From positions 146,858,314 through 146,922,313 of the forward strand of contig OW804095.1 in assembly GCA_942159475.1 (NCBI GenBank): 64,000 nt of DNA, given 5' to 3'. The position numbers and the translations under genes are program-made. Within the stretch, counting starts at the first letter, position 1. Each line of letters starts with the position of its first letter. Shown here piece by piece: positions 21,631 to 32,541 of the stretch. This DNA comes from Sthenelais limicola (Eukaryota > Annelida > Polychaeta > Phyllodocida > Sigalionidae). Under the pieces are notes generated by a model. The model saw only the letters and a program-made list of their open reading frames with translations. It was not told where the DNA came from and searched no databases.

Positions 21631-22904
21631 ACTTGTCTGTCATATGATAAACAGTATGTCCTATCTTAAGTAAAGGGGCCTGTCGGAAGAACTGTCTCTA
21701 GCCAAGACTTGAGACCGATTCTCAATACAGACCATAGGTGTGTTGTATGGAAAATAAATGTTTATATATTTTTACCGCCAAGGTGTAATAAATGTAAGAT
21801 AGGCAGCAATTGATTACCCATTCTGAGTTCAATTCTTTCTGTAAGGCGTTGAAGAGAATGATGACCAGAAAAACCACAATAAATGCTCTGGTTTTTATTT
21901 CCCTTTGACCCCGGGTTTAAATCAAGATTTAATTCATGGAGGATTTATGGAGGATTTTATTATTTCAAGACCCTCAAACCCTCTGGGTGGTGTAATGAAT
22001 TTGAAGTTAATTGGGACAAGGCTTATAAACGGGGTACTATGGTAAATAATTTATGGATATGGCTAAATCATTAACTGATATCACTAAATCATTTATTGAT
22101 ATCACTAAATGATCTACACACATCTCTAAATATTTAGAGCTGATTCTACTTATTAAGCAATATCAATAAATGTTTTAGTGATATTAATAAATATGGAACA
22201 ACTGCTTTCCATAGAAATAAGACATCTGCTGTGCCTGAAGGGAACGTTGACCAAAGGCTGAGTCAAAGTTAGAGCAAATTGACTCAGTGATAACTTCTTG
22301 TGATTGGGTTGATCTGACAACATTGTTAAATGCTATTTTGGGTAACCCTTATAATGGACCATTCGACCTCTATGCAATGATCATGTTACTATTGTTAAGA
22401 ATGAATTAGATATTACGTTACTCTCTATATTATGTTATGCTCTCCGATTAAACTTAATTGCTGCCATACAGATAGTAATCAATACTAATTATATGCACAA
22501 TAGAGAAAGTGACAGGCGTGAGAGCATGGTGCTGGTGGATGGACCTGTTTTAAATATGTCTAAACTGTAAACATACCTGTAATGTATGTCGTCAGAATGG
22601 ATGTGAATACTTTTTAGCATTATGTTTAATCATTAGATTACATTTAATAATCACTTAGCTGATTCTATGTCGACCTAATCAAATGCGTGCTAAGTTGCTT
22701 AATAATTTGCTTTAAATGTATCGGATACAATCAGGTTATTCTGAGAATAGTTGTACTATATATATACAAATCGTTGAACTGAACCAAATATTTTTCAAAT
22801 CAAATCAAATCAGGCATATTATCATGTTCCACCCCGTGAGCATTGGTCTTGACAAACGGTCTTGCTCTATAGATATGTTGAATAAAAGGTTCAATTTCGC
22901 TCAA
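21631..22904. other. No gene recognised; AT-rich single-copy DNA
   Basis: A locally repetitive patch near 22060-22200 has ATATCACTAAATCATTTATTG and ATATCA(A/C)TAAATG variants. Otherwise no repeat partner in the window and no credible frame. Confidence 0.45.
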
Positions 22905-23113
22905 AAATTGGAAAAAGGTACAATTCCCCTTCACCAATATTCTCAAGCACTCAAATTGAAGACGAAGCTCAACAAAAGAAGTTGAACACTACCAAACCCA
23001 ATTTTGAATCAAGGCAATGCTCAGATCTACTTCACTGTATATATTTCTCAGCCTAACTTGGCAGAATTTGCTAGACGTGTAGAGCTGCTGACTGTACAGT
23101 TGCGAACATTCTG
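22905..23113 (+). mobile_element. Family A element, degenerate copy
   Basis: GGTACAATTCCCCTTCACCAA at the left and GCAGAATTTGCTAGACGTGTAGAGC at the right match family A, but both termini are badly worn. Confidence 0.65.
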
Positions 23114-23237
23114 ACACCTACATAATATGTCCATTCGCTTTGATGGCTAATATGTCAGGGTCAAAATTAGATTAGGAAATCCTTTGCTCATAAAGGTATG
23201 ATGGCGAGTGCACTTCTGGTCTCCCAGGATACTCTTT

Positions 23238-23678
23238 GAGCCCGTTGCATAACAAATCCTTACTTAAGATCTTCCTTTCTCAGCTACTGTTCCGTGCTAA
23301 GCAGCTGGTAAGGAACCTTTAGCGGGACCATTTACTTTATGGGTCAGATTTTCAAAAAATGTACAATTGGCAGCTCTACACATTTAGGAGATGCTGCTAA
23401 ACTAGGCTGAAAAATAATGAATATGAGGTATATCTGAGGATATTTGGTATGGCATTGATTTAAAGTAGCAGTTCTATTATGTTAAACTGCATTTTGAAGC
23501 TCATTTTTGTCTTAAATGTGGGCTTTTTGAGAGGATTGGTGAAGACGAATTGTACATTTTCTGAAAATCTGACCCTTATACACAACGTTAATTATCATTC
23601 CTACTGTAGGAATTCCTAACCTAAGCAAACAAAAGTATAGCAAGGGGTACTTGAAGTAAAAGTATTATGCAACACGCC
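23238..23678. mobile_element. Family G element with nested family A
   Basis: Left end AGCCCGTTGCATAACAAATCC and right end AGTATTATGCAACACGCC. The G sequence is split at TTTACTTTAT by a complete family A copy and resumes at TTATACACAACG. Confidence 0.78.
23341..23575 (-). mobile_element. Family A element nested in family G
   Basis: Starts GGGTCAGATTTTCAAAAAAT and ends CTGACCC. TTAT on both sides is an exact 4-bp duplication of G sequence. Confidence 0.9.
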
Positions 23679-24479
23679 ACAGGGCATCTTGGCAGTTTTA
23701 AAATATAGCACACTTTTTCCAAATGAATCACTTGGATCTTTCATCTAGAACAGATGAGACGCGTTTCTGCATTTCTCTTCATCTATTCCAAAAGCATTAC
23801 CTAACAAAACCACATAGTAGACACCAGCCTTATAAAGGAGGGTATTTAAAACATTGTTTTAAAAGTTCATGAAATTTCAGTTTTATAATGCATTGCTTGC
23901 ATGGCAGGCCTCACTACATACAATCTATTGATTATGTGTCACAAGTACTTTAATACATGCCTTCCTCTGTAATCCAGTTTTAATAGGGGATTTCCATGCA
24001 CAACTGAACATGTCAGGTTTAATGGTGTGCCTAGGCTGATATGCAGAAATGCACAGGTATCCTGCGCTCTTTTAAAGGGATACAGGAGCGTCAACACACA
24101 CGCCACCTAGCGGTTCAATTGTTCTGGTTAAATGTTCTGTCTGTGCATGATGTCCTTCTCCATGTTCTGTTACAGCTGTTTTGAGTTCTAGAAAATGTAT
24201 GTTTTCTAGATTTTATGCATTTGGGTGTTCAATAGAAATGCCAAGTAATGTAAAACGGTGATATTGTTGTACTAGTTTGGTAGTTCACTGTATTCATATA
24301 CAATTTATGTACAATACATTACACATATGCATTGTACCCTGTGTATAATTAGACTTATAGCTAAACCTATCAGGGTATTCTCCAAGCGACTCCACAAAGG
24401 AACCTAATGGGGTGACTAATATTTCTATTTGACTAGTTTGTTTCTTATGGAGTGAAGAATAATCCCTAAAAGTTCTAAT
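23679..24479. other. No gene or repeat recognised
   Basis: Single-copy DNA. Nothing more than chance short frames. Confidence 0.45.
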
Positions 24480-24606
24480 GGGTCAGGTTTTTAGAAAATG
24501 TACAATTCAACTTCGCCAATTATCTCAAATAACCCAAATTTCAGACGGAAATAAAGTTCAAAATACAGTTCAATCTAACCAAACAGATTGCTACAATCAA
24601 TGCAAT
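24480..24606 (+). mobile_element. Family A element, left half
   Basis: Begins GGGTCAGGTTTTTAGAAAAT and follows the A consensus as far as AATCAATGCAAT, where the 4.2-kb element begins. The left flank TAAT matches the flank of the right half at 28885-28888, showing that the two halves were one insertion. Confidence 0.85.
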
Positions 24607-25495
24607 CGACTAGGCCCAAAATTGAAATAGATGGATATTTAAAGTGGTTGAGGCGTTTTATAGTAGAAGCATTACAACACTTGTTCTTAGATAATTAATA
24701 TGTGCTAATTCCAAATCTGGCGGATGACAGAGCATATCTTTATTATTTACAAGATGGCGGCCATTTTTCAAAATGGCCACTAATTTTAATCTGTGTTATC
24801 TGTTTATTCATAATAGCTTTAATAATATTTGAGCTAGATCCTTTAAATTTTGTGTAATGTTGAAGAAATTATTGTTGAATTAACCAAATAAATATTGGTG
24901 ACCTTTCTCAAGGTCAAGGTCATTTGTAATGAGGTCAAATGTCAGATATCATTATTTTTTCTGTATAATCAAGCAGACAGAGGGGCTTAACTTGCTGAAA
25001 TAGATTTAGACTGATTCTGGCCAAGGAATATATCCCAATGATATCAATCTAGTGTTAGTGACCCATTGAAGAAATCCAAGATGGCCTCCATTAATACACA
25101 AAAAGGTCAGAAGTATAATGTTCCATCGTAAAAGTTACTAAAACACCACCATCATTGAGAGAACCTTTGAGAAAACCTTGCAAAGAGATCTCTCCCTAGG
25201 CTATGGGTGATTTCTTCCAGGAATTTCTCAGAATAATGTCAATCTGACATATTTCAGCATTTTTAGATTTCCAAGATGGCTGCCAATATGTCTGTGTAAA
25301 TAGTAGCTTCATTAATATTCATTGGATTTTGAAGTGCAGCATACTAAAATATAGGTTTTCAGGGGTGCCAAAGTCATTGAACATGTCTGAAACAACTTTG
25401 GATAGAATATTAAAAAGATAGTGTTGCCACACCACCTAATATATTGATCAATGCATCATAAATGTATCATAAATATAAAGCTCAAGAAAGTTTTT
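24607..25495 (+). repeat. Left inverted repeat of the 4.2-kb element
   Basis: Pairs with 28085-28785 on the opposite strand. Ends near AGATAGTGTTGCCACACC and GATCAATGCATCATAAAT. An extra ~170 bp (about 24978-25145) has no counterpart in the right arm. Confidence 0.75.
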
Positions 25496-25719
25496 TTTTT
25501 GTTCATGTCCTTGGAATCTTTTATGTCCTCAGCTATTTTTTTCCGTTCTGTACAGGTCTGTCAACACTGTCCAGAAAACATTTTGTTATTTGGGAAGGTA
25601 TTTGGGGTGAAAATGTGTTTATTTATAGCTTGGGAAAGCCCCTGTTGGAAACTAGAAGAAATTTCCAATTTCCATTTCCCACAAGCTACTACATCACTTC
25701 CAGAGGGACCCGACTACAT

Positions 25720-26020
25720 ATGGAGGAGTGGTATTGGAGAGGGGGAGGGTATATATCGGAGAGGGAGAGGGTGTAGAAGGGGGACAGTGAAGAAAAGGGA
25801 ATAGGAGAGGGGGAGGGAAAGAAGAGAGGGAGGGAAAATAGGGGAGGAAGAGAATGTAGGGGAAGGTAGAAAAAGCGGGAGGGGGAGCACAAGGGAGAGG
25901 GCAGGGAGAGGGTGGAAATCAGAGATGGGGATGGGAGAGAAAAACAGGTATGAGAGAAAAGAGACAGGAGGGAAAAAAGGGAGAAGTGGAATTGTCTGGA
26001 GAGAGGGAGACCGTCCAGAA
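25720..26020. repeat. GA-rich low-complexity tract
   Basis: GGGAGAGGG-type purine tract inside the 4.2-kb element. The overlapping frames of 67 to 117 codons (25451-25892) are not credible genes. Confidence 0.8.
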
Positions 26021-26572
26021 GAAGGGTACTTTGCTAGTTCATTATAAAGGTGAATGAAGTTTTTAAAACAAATTCATTAACAAGTAAAGACATTAGCGGC
26101 TTGGCACTTCCAGACTAATGCTATACATACACTGTATTGTGATCAGAATCCTATCCAGTAATGCAGGCATGCATGCAGGGATAGTAGACATGGAATATCA
26201 CTGGTATTGAGAATCCAAAGACCAGAATGTGACACAGTTTATATTGATAAAGTTAGGTTTCTGATATGTGCCAGCTTTCATGTAGACTTCTTTGTTGATA
26301 GCTTCCTGCCATGTGCATTGAGCAGATCTATGTAAGATATGTTTCTTGACCACATTACAACAGTGTGAATGTTGGTGTTAGCATATGTTATTCCATCCTT
26401 ATATCACCATTCCCATACAAACATAAGAGGGATTAACAGTCCAATTCTGCAAAGAACTTGATCCCTTAGATGGAGAGTGTCCACTGTCAGTACCTGGGAT
26501 GAAAGACCTTTCCAAAGCTGCCTTTTCATAGTAAGAAAGTCCTGTAATGTATGTAGAAGCAGTAGGTACTAT

Positions 26573-27320
26573 CTACAGGAATGCAAGTTGTCCTTCAGTT
26601 GATGGATTACCTTCAACCTCATCTTTACCAAAATATGTAATTAATTTTGTTCCACCTTGTGCCTTCTTTAATGGACAGTGAATTGTGTCAATCAAAAGCA
26701 ACATCAATGCAATGAAAGTAATGGCCATATCAAAAGGCAGCACCTGAAGATTTATCTGACAAATCTCCAAATATCTGTCTAGATTTCTGTCTTACACAAA
26801 GCAACAAGGCCTCGACCATCAACAATAAGATGAATCATCTGGTATGTCTTTGGCCAACCAATTCCTGCCATAAGTGTTTTCATCAGGATATCTTACTGTC
26901 CTCTTCTAGGGCTGCCATCTAGTGTTGCTAAAGAAGGAGGAATTAAAAGCAATTCATGCTTTAAAACATCAGAGATTGATCTCCCTACCTGACATAAGAT
27001 TTCTAATTTCTGGAGAATGGAATGGTCCACAGGGAGGGTAGTTTTATGAGTGATGCTTTGCCTAATCTCAAATAGCTTTTCAAGGTGGAAGAATGTTGCC
27101 TCTATATAGGCTCATGAAACTTTTCATTCATTTGCTCTTGTCTTCTGGTAAGAATTGTTCAAGTCTCTTGTCCATACTTTGAAGGTTCAAAGAGAGTCTG
27201 TTATCTTTGGTTTTGTTTAGTCTTTTGTGAATTGAGCAGCTCATGTGCAGTTCCATTTGAGAAATCTACTAGATCCTCATGGTTCTCAGTCACCATTTTA
27301 CTGCTTTGTTGTCCTTTGAC
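26573..27320 (-). pseudogene. Degenerate nuclease-like transposon protein
   Basis: Reading the minus strand across several frameshifts and stops gives ordered blocks: LEKLFEIRQSITHKT; then KHELLLIPPSLATLDGS; then MIHLIVDGRGLVAL; then QIFGDLSDK; then CIDVAFD, a stop, and SLSIKEGTRWNK. From memory of the family, large invertebrate proteins annotated 'uncharacterized' carry blocks like 'E.APFP.SL.D..G', 'IDG.ALVQA', 'FGDLAD.F' and 'VDVVFD.Y...SIK..TR.KR', whose two acidic motifs suggest a PIN/FEN-like nuclease fold. The order and spacing agree. The later metal-binding region was not found, so the gene is truncated as well as frameshifted. The only intact piece is 65 codons (26573-26770). Nucleolytic function is inference; the copy cannot be active. 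Confidence 0.55.
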
Positions 27321-27597
27321 AGGCAATTAAGATTAATTCCATTTCCTCCATCAACTTCCCCATGGACAGTTTCATTTTTGGTTGCTCCAAATTCCACAGG
27401 CAATCTCTCTGGGCATATAATTATGTGCATTGAAGAAGGATTGATGCAATTCCTAGGTTTGTATACCACATTGCAAACTTAGGATTTTGGTTTCCTCAGC
27501 AAACTTGTCTGAAATTCATTAGAAACACAGCAACCAATGACCAAACATAAATGGTCTGAGACCATTTTGAGTTTGGTGCACACTAGTGGCCATTTTG

Positions 27598-27782
27598 TCT
27601 CAGTTGATTCAAGTTCCTGTATAAATATATAAAAGAAGCAGGATACTGATGAATTCAGTCCTATCCATCATAATATGAGTAAATTTGGTGAGGTTGTGTA
27701 CATCTGTCACACAACAGGGCATCTGCATGTGTAACCAATGACTACATACTAGTTATAGTAGCTGAGAATCCACCTTTAACTT
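27598..27782 (+). mobile_element. Family H 3' fragment inside the 4.2-kb element
   Basis: AAGCAGGATACTGATGAATTC, CATAATATGAGTAAATTTGG and the terminal GTAGCTGAGAATCCACCTTTAA match family H. It appears truncated at its left. Confidence 0.65.
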
Positions 27783-28084
27783 TCTTTCTCTAAATAATAT
27801 GCTGTATCCTTACCAGCTGTAATCTGTAAGCTTCCCCACCAATCGCAAACCATTGAACATTGATATCACCAGACAGTTCCCAGACACATATTTGACAAAC
27901 TTCTGAGGTAGTATGATTTTCGTCACCTTTTAGGAAAACTTATTTTAAGGATAGATCTTGCATTGATTCTGACCATTTAAATACTTTTATCCATCTATGT
28001 TTTTTCAGGCACAATATTTTTCATGTAGGCCTACCTTGTTACCCTGGAAGTGGAAGTTATAAGGAATGTGTTTCTGGAAAACAA

Positions 28085-28785
28085 ATCAGTTCTTCAAATA
28101 TAACTCATCTTTATAATGATTTCAATTGTGATGCACTGATCGATGAGTTGGTTGCTATGGCAACACTGTATCTTTTTAAAATACTATCTAAAGTGGTTTT
28201 AGACATGTTCAATGAATTCCTCACCCTTGAAAACCTATGTTTTGGTAGGCTGGACTTCAAAATCTGATGATTATTAACAAAGTTACTATTGAGGCAGCCA
28301 TATTGTCGGCCATCTTGGAATTCTAAAATGTTGTAAGATGTCAGGTTAACATTATTTGGACAACTTCCTTGAAAAGAATCACCCATAGCCTCATTAGTGG
28401 TCTCTTTGCCAGGTTTTCTTCTCTGTTTGTTTGATTGTACAGTAGAAATGATGATATCTGATATTTGACCTGATTACAAATGACCTTGACCTTGACAAAG
28501 GTCACCAATTTTTAACCAGATAATAAGTAACTATTCCTCCACCACTACACACAATTTAAAGGGTCTAGCTTAAATATTGTTTAAGTTATAAAGAAGAAGC
28601 TGGTAACATAGCTTAAAAGTAGCCACCATTTTGTAAAATGGCCGCCATCTTGAAAATATTAAAGATATGCTCTGTCATCCGCCAGATTTGGATTTAGCAC
28701 ATATTAATTGTCTAAGAACAAGTGTTGTAATGCTTCTACTAAAAAACGCCTCAACTAGTTTGATTTTCTGAAAATGGGCCTAGTC
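28085..28785 (-). repeat. Right inverted repeat of the 4.2-kb element
   Basis: Reverse complement of the left arm, with many substitutions and a ~170-bp gap relative to it. It includes AAAATGGCCGCCATCTTG and ends at GGGCCTAGTC. Confidence 0.75.
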
Positions 28786-28787
28786 TA

Positions 28788-28884
28788 TCGAATTTACGTA
28801 GTATTGACCAAATTGCAGCCTAATTTAGGAGAATTTACTCAATGTGTACAGCTGCCAATTGTACACTTTCTGAAAATCTGACCC
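28788..28884 (+). mobile_element. Family A element, right half
   Basis: Resumes the A consensus at TCGAATTTACGTAGTATTGACC and ends CTGACCC. TAAT follows, matching the flank left of 24480. Confidence 0.85.
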
Positions 28885-28888
28885 TAAT

Positions 28889-29121
28889 ACAAAGAACTAG
28901 TCAATTGTATCCTTTCCTTTAACAAGCTGCCAAGCTGAGTATAACTATTACTCTTGCCAGACCTTCATCATTTCTCTAGCCTTGATTGATTGATTATTGG
29001 GTAGTTTTGTTTCATTAAACATCTCGCTCGGAGAAACTCCGATACTATAGGCTTTTTTAAGTCCCTTCCATTTGCAAGTTGACTTTCATCAATAATGTTT
29101 GAGGTTTAGTTTCCAACTAAA
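28889..29121. other. No gene or repeat recognised
   Basis: Single-copy DNA between the A right half and a family E relic. Confidence 0.4.
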
Positions 29122-29218
29122 AGCCCTCCATTAAGCCGATTCTCATGCAATTTTGCCTCGCCATTTTCCACTAAGTTTCGTGAGAACCGCATCGGAATTG
29201 GCCTGGTAGTCTAGGCCC
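29122..29218. mobile_element. Family E element, diverged
   Basis: TTAAGCCGATTCTCATGCAAT and, at the far end, GTCTAGGCCC match E, but the outer left terminus and part of the interior have changed. Confidence 0.6.
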
Positions 29219-29304
29219 TATAGAGTAAAACTATTTTCTATCTATCAAAGGACGAAATTATACGTATGTATTATCATTTCAAAAGAAGATGAAATCAGTA
29301 AAGT

Positions 29305-29598
29305 ATTATAGCAAGAACAGCATAGTATCGCGTATGAGGGGGGCTATATTCTCCCAGTATGGCCGAAAACAACGAGGCCGTAGGCCGAGTTGTTTTTCGG
29401 CCAAATGAGGAGAATATAGGCCACCGAAGACGCAATACTGTGCTATTCTTGGTTTTATTCCATGATTCTTAGCTTAAAACAACTTTATTTGCATTAATTT
29501 CATCAAACTGTGTTGTCCCCCAAGTCTCAAACGGTTGTGACGTCACTACAATACAGGGAGTTTATCGATTATATTGTACGCTCACAGCCAAATCATGG
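29305..29598. mobile_element. Element J, hairpin-rich inverted repeat
   Basis: GGCTATATTCTCC / GGAGAATATAGGCC and GGCCGAAAACAAC / GTTGTTTTTCGGCC form nested inverted repeats around a GAGGCCGTAGGCC core (29340-29425). CCATGATT at 29460 and AATCATGG at 29593 form a second pair. Probably a foldback element, but its borders and any target duplication are unclear. Confidence 0.5.
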
Positions 29599-29599
29599 A

Positions 29600-30054
29600 A
29601 TAAAGCATTAAAGTACAATAAACACACAGTTTACTAAGTTTACTCTGTCAAACTACTTTGTCAACTAGAAAGCAATCATCAAAGTGACTGAAACCAAAGA
29701 GTTAGTTAACTCAAGATTGTATTCTATATGACTTTACTAAACTCAAACAAACTATTTGAAACTGAGAGTATTCAATACCGGTGGGAAAAACCTGGTTTAA
29801 CTACTTGGTTGACATAAGTACTTCTCGTTATCCACTAGTGGTGTAACCCATAAAATTACACTATGTAATGTAATAATCTCAATCAAATCACATCAAATTC
29901 ACATAAATGGGAGGGTCTTTGCTAAATGTTGATGTTACTGCCCAACCTTCATGCCATACTAGATGATTCTGACAAACAACACAACCTTAATACCCTACAG
30001 CTGAGCTAGTGTGTATATATGTAGGTGACTACGTCATTTATTGTCCCTCATTCT
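29600..30054. other. No gene or repeat recognised
   Basis: AT-rich single-copy DNA. Confidence 0.4.
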
Positions 30055-30615
30055 TTAAAGCTGCACTTTCAACTAACGTTGGTTTGTTTTTTTTACTTCT
30101 TCTTCCATTCTTTTCTAAAAGTCATCTGAGGTTTGGAGGATTTGTCCTGGTTGTTTTTGCTGCAGACCTTCATAAAAGTCCGGATTGGTATTAAGGAGTA
30201 TGGCCCGAATCCTTTCCTGCTGTAACTTCACTCATTATCGATCACTGGCGGCCATTTTCTCTGGACTGATTCATTCGACTGATTCGACTGATTATTCTTG
30301 TATAAAGATAACAGCAATAAAATGTTGATACATTCAGTCCTACGCATGAGTAAATTATTGACATATTATTATTATGATCAACTCACCATTAATCATATAT
30401 ACGTATAACCCCCATCTCATCTCATTCCACTATCCACAAAACCCATCTTTTTATATCCAATTTCTCATTTGTAAGTAAAAATGCCAGTATTCAGGTGAAA
30501 ACCAGGCAATCAGCCTGATCCTCGATTAAAACGGGTTTATATTATATAATTATATGTATAACTAGCTGGATAAATAAAGTATACAACAGCAAATAACTTG
30601 AGAATGCAGCTTTAA
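30055..30615 (+). mobile_element. Family H element, near full length
   Basis: Starts TTAAAGCTGCACTTTCAACTA and ends TTGAGAATGCAGCTTTAA, an inverted pair. The interior has TTGGAGGATTTGTCCTGGTTG, CGAATCCTTTCCTGCTGTA and ACATTCAGTCCTACGCATGAG. About 220 bp (30365-30590) is not seen in other H copies and may be an insertion. The 61-codon frame inside is not a gene. Confidence 0.78.
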
Positions 30616-30620
30616 CACAG

Positions 30621-30652
30621 GGGTGGGTGGGTGGGTGGGTGGGGAGGGGGTC
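30621..30652 (+). repeat. (GGGT)n / G-quadruplex-type run
   Basis: Five or more consecutive GGGT units followed by GGGGAGGGGG, so at least four G triplets separated by single bases. It sits immediately outside the H terminus. Confidence 0.8.
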
Positions 30653-30837
30653 TATAGACACGTTCTGCCACTAAGTGCTATATTACCTGAACGTGATACA
30701 AGATATGTGTCAGTGCCAATAATAAAGACATTCTAAATGTCTTCTTCAAGATAAACTCAAAATTGTCGACCATAGCTAAAATGAAGTATCCTCAAGTTCT
30801 TGGCAGTCAAGTGCTTCTAGGACATTTATATAACAAA

Positions 30838-30955
30838 AACCTTAGTTAAAATATTCCTACCTTCCCTACTTTCCCTTGCTAAGGAGCTGATGAGGAAATC
30901 TTAAGGAAGGAATTGCTATACAGACAAAGGTAATTGTTATTCCTACAGTACGAAT
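30838..30955. mobile_element. Family G fragment
   Basis: CCCTTGCTAAGGAGCTGATGAGG, then GCTATACAGACAAAGG and TTATTCCTACAGTACGAATT match the inner part of G. Both termini are missing. Confidence 0.5.
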
Positions 30956-32165
30956 TAAATGTCATACCTGTATAATTATGATCAAGATTTATGTAGGAAT
31001 GGATCTCTCAGGAAGACCTGCTCAGGCAGAGAGTAGTATCCAATTTCGGAATGTTATTTGTTTCTGAATAAAAATGCAATATATATATAGTAAGGGATAT
31101 GCGTTAGCAAGGAATATGCAGTGCATTTATAAACAGTGCTTCAATAGGTTGAAAATTGTAACTATTAGGATATATTATATCGGAGTATATAAGTGTCTTT
31201 ATTTTCCATTAAGCATACATCAAATACATCAATAACGTTGGGGAATAGGATGCCTTAGTTAACACCATATTGGTCTACTTATATGGCACATTTGTATTGG
31301 ATTAATCTAGTTCATTATGTTTAGACATTTCATATTTAATGTTTAAACCGTCATACAGAACAATTTAGTTTAAAAAAAATACTAATATTCTGACCAAGGT
31401 TTCACGTTGAAAGACACTTGGAATATATCATTTTTCTTGCGACTTGTGATTTTCCTGGAATATATCAGAGATATATATTAGCTGCACGTGATGCACAGTA
31501 TGTGGCAATGGCTGTAATGAACATGTAGGAGCAGCTCCTGATGGAAATGTATCAGACATCATATAGCTTAGAGAGGAATGTTCAATTCCATGTACATTAA
31601 ATTGGAATTCAGAATTTGGTAACTACAACTGATATATTAGGAAGAGTATGCCACTTTTAATATTGAAAATAAACTATGAGCACAAACCCCAATGAAGAAT
31701 GATATGTGGTAACTACAATTCAGCACACACATTTTAGGGAAATTGTGTATTAAAGCTGCATTCTAAGTCATAAAGACCAACACATTCTTAGCTAATAGTT
31801 TGATCAATTTTGACTGGCATTGTTAATGTGTTGCTGCCTTTGGTTGTGTAATTTGGACTCCAATTTTTTAAGGCCGAAACTAAAAATATTGTTTGGTATG
31901 TCATGATTTTGTAATGCTAAGATGCCTATAAATGGTTTCTAAATATTTTGATGTGAATTCAGATCTGTCAACGAGCAGCCTTTTTCCCACCCTAGAATAC
32001 CTGTTTTTAATATTTCTACCAACCTAGCATAATCGTCATATTTAATTGTTGGTATATATTCAAAGTATATTTTTCTAATAGAGATATTATGTCTGAGCTG
32101 GTATAAAAAAAACCTATTGATGATAAATCACCTGTGCAGCTCTAACTATGAATAATGTGTATTAA
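30956..32165. other. No gene recognised; possible family B end relic
   Basis: Mostly single-copy. At 31425-31470 TTCTTGCGACTTGTGATTTTCC resembles a family B right terminus in a worn state. TTAAAGCTGCATTCTAAGTC at 31752 resembles the family H terminus, but no H interior follows. Confidence 0.4.
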
Positions 32166-32271
32166 GGGCCTATTCCACTAAGCCGATTCTCATGCGATTC
32201 TGAGCTGCAGAGGACTTTTTGCACTAAATTCTGTGAGAATCGCATAAAAATCGGCTTAGTGGACTAGGCCC
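32166..32271. mobile_element. Family E hairpin element (106 bp)
   Basis: GGGCCTATTCCACTAAGCCG at the left and its inverted form CGGCTTAGTGGACTAGGCCC at the right. The centre is inverted relative to the copy at 9268. Confidence 0.82.
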
Positions 32272-32541
32272 ATTATGCCATGATAGGTGTGCATATATCC
32301 AAAAAAGAGGGTCAGATTAGCCCATAGGATATGCATGGGTAGATTTCTCTTGTGGAATCTGCTTTTCGAATGCACCCAATTTACTAGGTTATTTTGATTA
32401 GCTGGATAAATCTAGTTGCACTAATCAATGATTCAATGACGCAAATTTGAGGCACATGCTTTTCTGAGTGTGAGGTTTGTGAGACATACATTAAAGGTAA
32501 ATATTGATCAAATAATGTTAAAATATATATTACGGCATAAA

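Larger units (their letters stand above)
24607..28785. mobile_element. 4.2-kb DNA transposon with long inverted repeats
   Basis: Both ends begin GACTAGGCCCA reading inward. After ~35 variable bases the arms match closely (GTTGAGGCGTTTT, AGCATTACAACACTTGTTC, ATCTGGCGGATGACAGAGCA, GATGGCGGCCATTTT, GACCTT.TCAAGGTCAAGG). The left arm reaches about 25495 and the right arm starts about 28085. The left arm has ~170 bp not in the right. The centre holds a degraded minus-strand gene, a GA-rich tract and a family H fragment. It lies inside a family A copy with 11 bp of A consensus missing at the junction and no clear target duplication. It is dead as an autonomous element. Confidence 0.75.

Noticed and set aside
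23985..24065. A further family C element, because of AATAGGGGATTTCCATGC
   Set aside because: Only the first few bases resemble C; the interior and the opposite end are missing.
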